Part shown: positions 1 through 6,447 of the stretch, piece by piece
Layout of the letters: each line of letters begins with the position of its first letter
Numbering within the stretch: position 1 is the stretch's first letter
From: Tangfeifania sp.
GTDB lineage: Bacteria; Bacteroidota; Bacteroidia; Bacteroidales; Prolixibacteraceae
DNA: 9,395 nt
Assembly (NCBI GenBank): GCA_018400515.1
Contig: JAGYMR010000098.1
Span: forward strand, 1-9,395
Reading direction: 5' to 3'
Translations under genes and position numbers: made by a program
The notes under the pieces: generated by a model
What the model saw: the letters and a program-made list of their open reading frames with translations, nothing else
What the model was told of the DNA's origin: nothing
Databases searched by the model: none

Positions 1-51
1 AACGACCTCTCCTTTAAGATAGGCTGCAATATCTGAAGCTTTGAATTCCAT
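1..51 (-). CDS. lpxD: LpxD (UDP-3-O-acylglucosamine N-acyltransferase), N-terminal fragment
   Basis: Only the first 17 codons are in the window; the gene continues past base 1. Reading the minus strand from the ATG at 51 gives MEFKASDIAAYLKGEVV, which matches how Bacteroidota LpxD proteins begin (an M-E-F/-x-A-x-x-I-A-x-x-L-x-G start leading into the uridine-binding N-terminal domain). LpxD adds the second 3-hydroxyacyl chain to UDP-GlcN in lipid A synthesis, in the cytoplasm. Placement directly after an HD-domain hydrolase gene is common in Bacteroidota, where lpxD is usually followed by an lpxC-fabZ fusion and lpxA; those would lie outside this window. An overlapping ATG at 55 is in another frame and gives no LpxD sequence. 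The call rests on a short stretch plus context. Confidence 0.75.
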   Translation of the reverse strand, partial: MEFKASDIAAYLKGEVV

Positions 52-82
52 TCATCTGTTCTTGTTATATTTTTTAGCGATG

Positions 83-114
83 CAAATATAGTTTTAAACT
101 AATTAATGTCCAAT
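83..114 (-). promoter_or_regulatory. Putative promoter for lpxD
   Basis: On the minus strand, bases 90-83 read TATATTTG, an exact fit to the Bacteroidota -7 element TAnnTTTG. Twenty bases upstream (114-111) is ATTG, a partial -33 element (consensus TTTG/TTG). Transcription would start near base 76, leaving a leader of about 25 bases before the lpxD ATG at 51. The -33 half lies inside the last codons of the HD-domain gene, so lpxD may be expressed both by read-through and from its own site. This is a sequence match only. Confidence 0.45.
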
Positions 115-1355
115 TCTTTTGGGTAACAGGCGAAAAATTTTCGTACAGTTTTGGTGAAGGCCAGCAAATTAATATCCGAAGCCTTGCCCAGGTCCCTGAC
201 TTTTCCGTCTTTGAAAAGGATTTTTATATTTTCGTTATGCCGGTTATAGGCACTGTTGGTGATTTCTCCTGTCATGAGCAGGTATTCAGCCATTTCCGGG
301 TCGCTGATGATCGCTTCCGTAATGCGCCGGAGCATGTGCTCGCTCCATTTTTTCGATACCGGTTTTGATTCAAGAACAACGCTGAAGAGTTTCCGGTGGA
401 TCAGACTTTTTGATAAATAGGCGAGGACCGGGTCGGGGTGAAACTGCCACTGCTTAACGGAAGAGAGAATGTCGTTGTCGTCGAGCAAAGCAAACCAGTC
501 AAGCACGGATTTTCCGGCAATGGTTTGGTTGCCTGAAAAATTCCGGGCCGAAAAAGAATTTTCCAGGAAAATTTTCAGGGTGGGGGTGGCAAAAAGGGGG
601 ACACCGGAGGCCGTGAGGGATTTTGCTCTTTTCAGAATATGAATGAGCAGAAATTCGGCTGCTACAACGGTTTTATGCAAATATACCTGCCAGTACATCA
701 ACCGGCGGGCAATCAGAAACTTTTCGATCGAATAGATGCCTTTGATATCTACTACCAGCTGATCATTCCATACGTTGAGCATTTTTATGATCCGGTCGAT
801 GCCGACAACCCCTTCGGCCACTCCTGTGAAAAAGCTGTCGCGGCTCAGGTAATCCAGCCGGTCCATATCGAGCTGCCCTGCAACCAGCTGGTGCAAAAAG
901 TGTTTTTTGTACTGGTTCCGGAAAATATCAATGGCCATGTTCAGCCTCCCGTTGAATTCATTGTTCAGTTTATTCATCAGCAGGAGTGATAATGCTTCGT
1001 GGGGAATTTCCACCACCGTGTTTTCAAGCACGTGGGAAAAGGGCGCATGGCCAATGTCGTGAAGCAAAATGGCCGCAGTTACGGCATCCGCTTCCTTATC
1101 GGTAATCTCATGTCCTTTCAGTCGCAGAACCGAAATGGCCTGGCGCATAAGATGGCTTGCACCCAGCACATGTTCGAACCGCGAATGGTTGGCCCCGGGA
1201 AAAACCAGGTAGGAAAAACCCAGCTGTTTTATCCGGCGCAGGCGCTGAATAAAAGGGTGTTCGAGCAAATCAAAAATAAGCTCCGACTGGAGGTTAATGA
1301 ACCCAAATACAGGATCGTTGATAATTTTTTTCTTATTTGTTCTGGATACGGCCAC
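99..1355 (-). CDS. HD-domain phosphohydrolase, SAMHD1-like (putative dNTPase)
   Basis: A 418-residue soluble protein of the HD superfamily. By eye it aligns with the SAMHD1 active site. R59 and H62 lie in HSRFEH. H99, D100, H103 and H108 lie in HDIGHAPFSH. H119 lies in a PHEA motif. D165, R166, Y169 and D173 lie in LDMDRLDYLSRD. These correspond to SAMHD1 R164, H167, H206, D207, H210, H215, H233, D311, K312, Y315 and D319, so the metal site and the triphosphate/sugar contacts all appear intact. The N-terminal NDPVFGFI stretch is also typical of the family. The expected reaction is hydrolysis of dNTPs to deoxynucleosides and triphosphate, but bacterial relatives vary in substrate. The start is a GTG at 1355: there is no in-frame ATG upstream before a stop at 1400-1398, and the next ATG (residue 70) would remove conserved sequence. 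lpxD follows after 47 bases with no terminator between. Confidence 0.88.
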   Translation of the reverse strand: MAVSRTNKKKIINDPVFGFINLQSELIFDLLEHPFIQRLRRIKQLGFSYLVFPGANHSRFEHVLGASHLMRQAISVLRLKGHEITDKEADAVTAAILLHDIGHAPFSHVLENTVVEIPHEALSLLLMNKLNNEFNGRLNMAIDIFRNQYKKHFLHQLVAGQLDMDRLDYLSRDSFFTGVAEGVVGIDRIIKMLNVWNDQLVVDIKGIYSIEKFLIARRLMYWQVYLHKTVVAAEFLLIHILKRAKSLTASGVPLFATPTLKIFLENSFSARNFSGNQTIAGKSVLDWFALLDDNDILSSVKQWQFHPDPVLAYLSKSLIHRKLFSVVLESKPVSKKWSEHMLRRITEAIISDPEMAEYLLMTGEITNSAYNRHNENIKILFKDGKVRDLGKASDINLLAFTKTVRKFFACYPKELDIN

Positions 1356-1378
1356 AAACTTTTTTTTCTGTTGAAGGG

Positions 1379-1386
1379 CAAAAATA
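1379..1386 (-). promoter_or_regulatory. Putative -7 element for the HD-domain gene
   Basis: Minus-strand bases 1386-1379 read TATTTTTG, an exact fit to the Bacteroidota TAnnTTTG element. The predicted start near 1372 would leave about 17 bases before the GTG start at 1355. No good TTTG sits at the usual 19-21 base spacing; the nearest ATTG is about 27 bases upstream, so the -33 half is poor. Confidence 0.35.
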
Positions 1387-1434
1387 CAAAACTTTAATTA
1401 ATTCGCTTTAAGGCAATTATCATATATAACATTT

Positions 1435-1465
1435 TTTGTTTTTATTCAATTATTTACTATTTTTG
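1435..1465 (+). promoter_or_regulatory. Putative promoter of the rimP-nusA-infB operon
   Basis: TTTG at 1435-1438, a 19-base spacer, then TATTTTTG at 1458-1465. Both halves and the spacing fit the Bacteroidota housekeeping promoter (TTTG-N19..21-TAnnTTTG). Transcription would start near 1470-1474, giving a leader of about 60 bases before the rimP ATG at 1531. The site lies in the AT-rich divergent region between rimP and the HD-domain gene. Confidence 0.6.
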
Positions 1466-1480
1466 CGGAGATTTTTAGGA

Positions 1481-1543
1481 ATGCCTGAAGTAGGGGACCG
1501 TCGGTTCCCTATTTTGTTACTGGCAATGATATGGTTAAGGTAG
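1481..1543 (+). CDS. Possible 20-codon leader ORF overlapping the rimP start
   Basis: ATG at 1481 opens a 20-codon frame ending in TAG at 1541-1543, reading MPEVGDRRFP followed by ILLLAMIWLR. It runs through the leader hairpin at 1491-1511 and overlaps the first 13 bases of rimP in a different frame. The ATG would lie only about 10 bases inside the predicted transcript. AGGA directly abuts the ATG, which is too close to act as a normal ribosome-binding site. A frame this short can easily occur by chance. It is listed because translation through it would disrupt the hairpin and could couple to rimP initiation. Confidence 0.18.
   Translation: MPEVGDRRFPILLLAMIWLR
1491..1511 (+). terminator. 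Terminator-like hairpin in the rimP leader (possible attenuator)
   Basis: Bases 1491-1499 pair with 1503-1511 in a nine-pair stem (one G-U pair) closed by a three-base loop GTC. The 3' arm is followed by TTTTGTT (1512-1518), a short U-rich tail. It sits between the predicted promoter and the rimP ATG at 1531, the position expected for an intrinsic attenuator of the operon. With so short a tail it may instead hinder or guide ribosome access. Regulation is inferred, not shown. Confidence 0.45.
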
Positions 1544-2001
1544 AAAAAATAGAGCAGTTGCTGGACCGGATCATGGATGAAAGCATGTTTCTGGTGGATC
1601 TGAAAGTGAGTCCGTCGAATGTCATTCAGGTTTTTGTTGATAGTTTTAACGGACTGACGATTGACCAGTGTGTATCGATCAGCCGGCAGCTGGAGCAGGG
1701 GCTTGACAGGGATGCAGACGATTTTGAACTGCAGGTTTCTTCCCCGGGTTTGTCGGAAAGCTTTAAAGTGAAAGAACAGTACCAGAAAAACCAGGGACGT
1801 GAGGTGGTGATCGACACAAACGACGGCCGGCGGATAACGGGACTGCTCGAAAAAGCCGGTGATCAGGGAGTAGTTATTAAGACTTCCAAACGGAGAAAAG
1901 TGGAAGGACATAAGAAAAAACAGTTGGTTGAAAAAGAGCATTCGTTTGATTATGGCGAAATAAAAAGCGCAAAGGTGGTTGTTTCATTTAAAAATAAGTA
2001 G
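1531..2001 (+). CDS. rimP: Ribosome maturation factor RimP
   Basis: A 156-residue protein, normal length for RimP (formerly YhbC, DUF150). The N-terminal alpha/beta domain spans about residues 1-74 and includes DRDADDFELQVSSPGL at about 59-74, where the VSSPGL signature ends the domain. The C-terminal SH3-like barrel covers about 80-156 and includes a GREVVIDT strand; the tail is lysine-rich. RimP binds the free 30S subunit and helps the 3' domain of 16S rRNA mature. The ATG at 1531 fits the family's N-terminus (MVKVEKIEQLLDRI). No Shine-Dalgarno precedes it, which is usual in this phylum. nusA starts 5 bases after the TAG, so the two are almost certainly co-transcribed and possibly translationally coupled. 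Confidence 0.95.
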   Translation: MVKVEKIEQLLDRIMDESMFLVDLKVSPSNVIQVFVDSFNGLTIDQCVSISRQLEQGLDRDADDFELQVSSPGLSESFKVKEQYQKNQGREVVIDTNDGRRITGLLEKAGDQGVVIKTSKRRKVEGHKKKQLVEKEHSFDYGEIKSAKVVVSFKNK

Positions 2002-2006
2002 CAGAG

Positions 2007-3242
2007 ATGGAAAATATTAATCTTATCGATACTTTTGCCGAATTCAAAGAGTTGAAAAATATTGACAGGGTTACCATGATGAGTGTCCTTGAAGATGTTT
2101 TTCGAAGTGTGCTGATAAAACAGTATGGCACCGATGAAAATTTTGATGTGATCATCAACATTGATAAAGGTGACTTTGAGATTTGGAGGAATCGTGAAGT
2201 GGTTGAAGATAGCGAACTTGAAGATCCGAACCTTCAGATAACATTGTCAGATGCACAGAAAATTGACGCGGATTATGAAGTGGGGGAAGAGGTAACGGAT
2301 GAGGTTAAACTGATCGATTTTGGCCGCCGGGCCATATTGAATTTGCGCCAGAATCTGGCCAGTAAAATACTGGAACTGGAAAAGGATCATATTTACGGAA
2401 AGTACAAAGATAAAATCGGGGACATTGTTACTGGAGAAGTTTATCAGGTATGGAAAAAGGAGATCCTGATCCTGGATGACGAAGGGAATGAACTTATTTT
2501 GCCCAAATCGGAGCAGATTCCTTCGGATTTCTTCAGAAAAGGGGATACCGTTCGTGCCATTGTTTATAAAGTGGAGCTGCGGAACAACAACCCGCTGATC
2601 ATCTTGTCGCGAACAGCGCCGGTTTTCCTTGAACGGTTGTTCGAACTTGAAATTCCCGAAATTTTTGATGGCCTGATCACTATAAAGAATATTGTAAGGG
2701 TCCCCGGGGAGCGTGCAAAAGTGGCTGTAGAATCTTATGACGAGCGGGTGGACCCGGTGGGGGCCTGTGTGGGTATGAAAGGGTCCCGGATCCACGGGAT
2801 CGTGCGGGAACTCCGCAATGAAAATATTGATGTGGTGAATTATTCATCCAACATTCAGCTTTATATTAAGCGGGCATTAAATCCCGCAAAGATCCTTGAT
2901 ATTAAAATAAAAGAAGAAGATAAGCGGGCCGAAGTATACCTGAAACCCGACGAGGTTTCGCTGGCCATTGGTAAAGGTGGCCTGAACATCCGTCTCGCAA
3001 GCCAGCTTACCGGTTATGAGATTGATGTTTACCGCGAAATGGAAGAGGATGACGAAGATGTGAACCTGGATGAGTTTGCAGATGAAATTGACGGATGGGT
3101 GATTGATGCCTTAAAGGCCATTGGTTGCGATACCGCCAAAAATGTACTTAACATTCAGCGAAGCGATCTGATAAAACGGACTGACCTCGAAGAGGAAACC
3201 ATTGATGATTTATTAAAAGTACTTCGATCTGAATTTGAGTAA
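2007..3242 (+). CDS. nusA: Transcription termination/antitermination factor NusA
   Basis: A 411-residue NusA. Domains in order: an RNA-polymerase-binding N-terminal domain (about 1-130); an S1 domain (about 137-200, opening GDIVTGEVYQVW); KH1 (about 230-290, with GACVGMKGSRI near 253-262); KH2 (about 300-350, with SLAIGKGGLNIRLA near 317-330); and a single helix-hairpin-helix-like segment (about 360-411) after an acidic stretch EEDDEDVNLDEF. NusA rides on RNA polymerase at the flap tip and exit channel, influencing pausing, intrinsic termination and rRNA antitermination. It is shorter than the 495-residue E. coli protein because the two acidic AR repeats are replaced by one short C-terminal module, as is usual in Bacteroidota. 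Both KH loops keep GxxG. The start is the ATG 5 bases after rimP. Confidence 0.97.
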   Translation: MENINLIDTFAEFKELKNIDRVTMMSVLEDVFRSVLIKQYGTDENFDVIINIDKGDFEIWRNREVVEDSELEDPNLQITLSDAQKIDADYEVGEEVTDEVKLIDFGRRAILNLRQNLASKILELEKDHIYGKYKDKIGDIVTGEVYQVWKKEILILDDEGNELILPKSEQIPSDFFRKGDTVRAIVYKVELRNNNPLIILSRTAPVFLERLFELEIPEIFDGLITIKNIVRVPGERAKVAVESYDERVDPVGACVGMKGSRIHGIVRELRNENIDVVNYSSNIQLYIKRALNPAKILDIKIKEEDKRAEVYLKPDEVSLAIGKGGLNIRLASQLTGYEIDVYREMEEDDEDVNLDEFADEIDGWVIDALKAIGCDTAKNVLNIQRSDLIKRTDLEEETIDDLLKVLRSEFE

Positions 3243-3268
3243 ATTTAAAAAATATGCTAAATTTAAAA
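3240..3268 (+). repeat. Two direct copies of an 11-base AT-only motif
   Basis: TAAATTTAAAA occurs at 3240-3250, including the nusA stop codon, and again at 3258-3268. The core TAAATTTA is its own reverse complement. It may simply reflect AT richness in a spacer; no function is assigned. Confidence 0.4.
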
Positions 3269-3313
3269 TGACTCTGCTCGTTTTTGTATAAACTTGCAGA
3301 ACGCTTTAGCATA
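3253..3313 (+). other. Nested inverted repeat in the nusA-infB spacer, candidate structured infB leader
   Basis: TATGCTAAA at 3253-3261 is perfectly complementary to TTTAGCATA at 3305-3313. Inside the 43-base loop, TCTGC (3273-3277) pairs with GCAGA (3296-3300), and GTTT (3280-3283) pairs with AAAC (3290-3293) around a six-base loop. Together this makes an 18-pair three-tier hairpin ending 26 bases before the infB ATG. No U-run follows, so it does not look like an intrinsic terminator. It could be an RNase processing site or a translational control element. Confidence 0.4.
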
Positions 3314-3339
3314 GGTAGGAGAAAAGAAAAAACGATTAT

Positions 3340-6300
3340 ATGGCAGAAGGCAAGAGAATAAGACTTAGTAAACTTGCAAGGGAATTCAATGTGGGGATTC
3401 ATACGATTGTGGAATTTCTGCATAAGAAGGGTTTTGATTATGACTCAAATCCGAATACGAAGGTTTCCGCCGAAGCTGTGGAACTTCTTGAAAAAGAATA
3501 TAAGATTGACCTGAACCTGAAAAAAGAATCTGAACGGATCATTTTAAAAAGCCACCGGCCCAAACAAGAGGTTATCTCTATCGATAAACCGGAGGAGATC
3601 GAGGAATCTGAAGCGGAAGAGGCCGAGGCTGAAGCGGAGGAGGAAGAACCTGCCGAAGTTGCTCCTGAAAAGACCAAAGAAACGGTTTCAGAGGAAAAAC
3701 CTGCGGAAGAGGCTACTACGGAGAAGGAAAAGCCAAAGGAAGAGGCAGAAAAGGAGCCGGAAGTTCAAGCTCCCGTGGAGAAAAGGGAATCCGTAAAAGC
3801 GGCGAAAGAAGAAGCGGAACCGGAAAAAGAAAAACCGGAAGAGAAACCGGAAGTTTCCGGCGAAGCCAAAGAGAAGGCGGCAGCACCGGAAAAGACCGGC
3901 GAAGCGGAAGAAGCTGCCGAACAGGCTGCGGAAACGGCTGAAGAAACTGCGGAAACAGCAGCGGAAGAGACAGAAGAAGAGGAGAACCCCCAAAAAGATG
4001 AAAAAATTAAAGTTGTTGGAAAGATTAATCTGGATTCGCTGAATCAAAAAACCCGCCCGGCAAAAAAATCGAAACAGGAAAAAGAAAAAAAGCGAAGGGA
4101 GCGGCGAAAGAAGAAAAAGGAAGCGACCAGGGAACAGGAGAAGGTGCAGGAACGGCCGAAAGAAGAAAAGCCGCAGGAACAGGAAAAACAAGAAGAAAAT
4201 GTTATTTCGGCGAAGCGGGATAAACTGAATGGACCCCGCGTGGTGGGTAAGATCGACCTGCCTGAAAAGAAAAAGCCGAAAGAGGGAGCCTCCTCCGATA
4301 GTTCCTCCCGTAAAAAACGGCGTAAAAGGATTAAGGAGACCGGTAAGATCAGGTATGAGGATAAACAACAAGCCGGGAAACCGAAATTTGAAGTCAAAGG
4401 GGCGAAACCCGGAGGCAAGAAGAAAAAGGTTCATTTGAGAAAAGAGGTGAATGAGGAAGAGGTCCAGAAACAGATAAAAAGCACCCTTGCCCGTTTAACC
4501 TCCAAAGGGAAATCGAAGGGCTCCAAGCACAGGCGTGACAAAAGGGCGGCCATCAGTGAAAAGAAACAGGCCGATCTTGAAAAACACCAAAGGGATAAAA
4601 AAGTACTGAAGGTGACCGAGTTTGTATCGGTGAGCGAATTGGCCAACATGATGGATGTGAATGTGACTGAGGTGATCTCCTCCTGCATGAGCCTGGGACT
4701 TTTTGTCTCGATCAACCAGCGGCTGGATGCTGAAACCCTCTCCATTGTTGCTGAAGAATTTGGTTATGAGGTGGATTTTGTCAGTGTTGACATTCAGGAG
4801 TCCATTGAATCTCAGGAAGAAGAAGAGGCGGAAGAGGAGCTTGTTCCCCGTTCGCCCATTGTAACAGTGATGGGGCATGTCGACCACGGAAAAACCTCGT
4901 TGCTGGACCATATCCGGAGTACCAATGTGATTGCCGGGGAGGCCGGAGGAATTACCCAGCATATCGGGGCTTATCATGTGAGCCTCAAGGGCGGCAGGGA
5001 TATAACTTTCCTCGATACCCCGGGACACGAAGCATTTACAGCCATGCGTGCCCGCGGTGCCCAGGTAACGGATATCGCCATTATTATTGTTGCTGCCGAT
5101 GACAATGTGATGCCCCAGACCGTGGAAGCGATCAACCATGCTTCTGCAGCGGGAGTTCCCATTGTTTTTGCCATTAACAAAGTGGATAAGCCCGGGGCCA
5201 ATCCCGAAAAGATCAAGGAGGAGCTGGCCAATATGAACTACCTGGTGGAAGAGTGGGGCGGAAAGTATCAGTCGCAGGATATTTCAGCTAAAAACGGGGA
5301 TAATATCGAGGAGTTGCTGGAGAAAGTGCTGCTTGAAGCGGAAATGCTCGAATTGAAAGCAAATCCTGAAAAACGGGCCAGCGGAGCCATCATTGAGTCT
5401 TCTCTCGACCGGGGGCGCGGTTATGTTGCCACTGTACTGGTCGAGAGCGGTACCCTGAAAATGGGGGATGTCGTTCTGGCCGGTCAGTATTTTGGCCATG
5501 TAAAGGCCATGTTTAATGAGCGGAATCAAAAAATTGAAACCGCCGGTCCTGCCCAGCCCGCCATAATTCTCGGTCTCGACGGGGCTCCCCAGGCCGGGGA
5601 TCATTTCCATGTGATGGAAAATGAGCGTGAAGCCCGGAACATTGCTAATAAGCGGGAGCAACTTGCCCGTGAACAGGGACTTCGTTCGCAAAAACACATC
5701 ACGCTCGATGAAATTGGCCGGCGAATTGCCATCGGTAATTTCCAGGAGTTGAACCTGATCATCAAAGGCGATGTGGACGGTTCGGTGGAAGCGCTGTCGG
5801 ATGCACTGATCAAATTGTCGACCGAAGAGATCCAGGTGAATGTGAAACACAAGGCAGTGGGACAGATCTCAGAATCCGATATCCTGCTGGCAGCTGCCTC
5901 CGAGGCCATTGTTATCGGATTCCAGGTGCGACCGTCACTGAGTGCCCGGAAAATTGCCGAAAGGGAACAAATTGACATCCGTTTGTATTCCATTATATAC
6001 GATGCTATTAATGAGATAAGAGCCGCCATGGAGGGCATGTTGTCGCCCGATATCAAAGAAGAGATCACAGGAACGGCCGAAGTGCTGGAAACCTTTAAAA
6101 TCACCAAAGTGGGAACAATTGCCGGATGTCTTGTCCGTGACGGAAGAATCAGACGGAATTCCAAAGTCCGTGTTATCCGCGACGGAATCGTCATTTACAC
6201 TGGAAGTCTTGGGTCCCTGAAACGTTTCAAGGATGATGTCAAGGAGGTTAAAAATGGTTATGAATGCGGGCTGAACATCGAAAATTTCAATGACATAAAA

Positions 6301-6354
6301 GTGGGGGATCACATCGAGGCATTCCATGAGGTAGAAGTGGCCAAGCAATTGTAG
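3340..6354 (+). CDS. infB: Translation initiation factor IF-2
   Basis: A 1004-residue IF2, a GTPase that brings initiator fMet-tRNA to the 30S subunit and promotes subunit joining. A first IF2_N module (about 1-50) is followed by a long charged linker (about 65-415), acidic E/A/K-rich up to about 220 and then strongly basic. A second IF2_N module follows (about 421-485). The G domain carries G1 GHVDHGKT (512-519), G3 DTPGHE (559-564, with catalytic H563), G4 NKVD (613-616) and G5 SAK (649-651). Domain II lies at about 679-785, domain III at about 800-895, and the fMet-tRNA-binding domain IV at about 906-1004. All G motifs are intact. The linker holds three copies of a GKI motif (VVGKINL 225-231, VVGKIDL 301-307, ETGKIRY 333-339). 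The ATG at 3340 gives the expected [19 protein letters not shown] start. AGGAG lies 18 bases upstream, too far to be a standard ribosome-binding site. Confidence 0.98.
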   Translation: MAEGKRIRLSKLAREFNVGIHTIVEFLHKKGFDYDSNPNTKVSAEAVELLEKEYKIDLNLKKESERIILKSHRPKQEVISIDKPEEIEESEAEEAEAEAEEEEPAEVAPEKTKETVSEEKPAEEATTEKEKPKEEAEKEPEVQAPVEKRESVKAAKEEAEPEKEKPEEKPEVSGEAKEKAAAPEKTGEAEEAAEQAAETAEETAETAAEETEEEENPQKDEKIKVVGKINLDSLNQKTRPAKKSKQEKEKKRRERRKKKKEATREQEKVQERPKEEKPQEQEKQEENVISAKRDKLNGPRVVGKIDLPEKKKPKEGASSDSSSRKKRRKRIKETGKIRYEDKQQAGKPKFEVKGAKPGGKKKKVHLRKEVNEEEVQKQIKSTLARLTSKGKSKGSKHRRDKRAAISEKKQADLEKHQRDKKVLKVTEFVSVSELANMMDVNVTEVISSCMSLGLFVSINQRLDAETLSIVAEEFGYEVDFVSVDIQESIESQEEEEAEEELVPRSPIVTVMGHVDHGKTSLLDHIRSTNVIAGEAGGITQHIGAYHVSLKGGRDITFLDTPGHEAFTAMRARGAQVTDIAIIIVAADDNVMPQTVEAINHASAAGVPIVFAINKVDKPGANPEKIKEELANMNYLVEEWGGKYQSQDISAKNGDNIEELLEKVLLEAEMLELKANPEKRASGAIIESSLDRGRGYVATVLVESGTLKMGDVVLAGQYFGHVKAMFNERNQKIETAGPAQPAIILGLDGAPQAGDHFHVMENEREARNIANKREQLAREQGLRSQKHITLDEIGRRIAIGNFQELNLIIKGDVDGSVEALSDALIKLSTEEIQVNVKHKAVGQISESDILLAAASEAIVIGFQVRPSLSARKIAEREQIDIRLYSIIYDAINEIRAAMEGMLSPDIKEEITGTAEVLETFKITKVGTIAGCLVRDGRIRRNSKVRVIRDGIVIYTGSLGSLKRFKDDVKEVKNGYECGLNIENFNDIKVGDHIEAFHEVEVAKQL

Positions 6355-6363
6355 TTATTGATC

Positions 6364-6384
6364 AAAGATAGCAGCGCTTTTTTT
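6364..6384 (+). terminator. Weak terminator-like site after infB
   Basis: Bases 6364-6372 (AAAGATAGC) can pair with 6376-6384 (GCTTTTTTT) across a three-base loop, with one T-T mismatch and one G-T pair. The seven-T run forms the 3' arm itself. The stem is mostly A-T and therefore weak, so partial termination at best. The following gene has no clear promoter, so read-through from infB is likely. Confidence 0.2.
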
Positions 6385-6447
6385 GACATCGTGTTCTGTT
6401 GGTCGCCGGAAAGGTTCACTTTCCCGTCGTGAAAAAAGTTGAACGGA

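Noticed and set aside
639..1397. Two plus-strand frames of 116 and 132 codons opposite the HD-domain gene
   Set aside because: They lie antisense to a gene with a complete active site, show no family features, and have no promoter-like element.
3289..3296. TAAACTTG as a promoter element for infB
   Set aside because: It has one mismatch to TAnnTTTG and no TTTG at suitable spacing; it also falls in the hairpin loop. infB is more likely transcribed from the rimP promoter.
3688..4434. Long minus-strand frame (248 codons) opposite the infB linker
   Set aside because: Its product is almost all F/L/R, the mirror image of the E/K-rich linker codons; it is a composition shadow of infB.
5601..6194. 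Minus-strand frame of 197 codons opposite infB domains II-IV
   Set aside because: Serine/arginine/isoleucine-rich shadow of conserved IF2 codons with no recognisable motif.
6408..6424. Six-pair hairpin (GGAAAG/CTTTCC) ahead of the propeller gene
   Set aside because: Short, with no U-tail, and expected by chance in a spacer of this size.
6439..6447. TTG as start of the propeller gene
   Set aside because: The ATG three codons later gives a typical short basic start before the hydrophobic segment, and nothing supports TTG.
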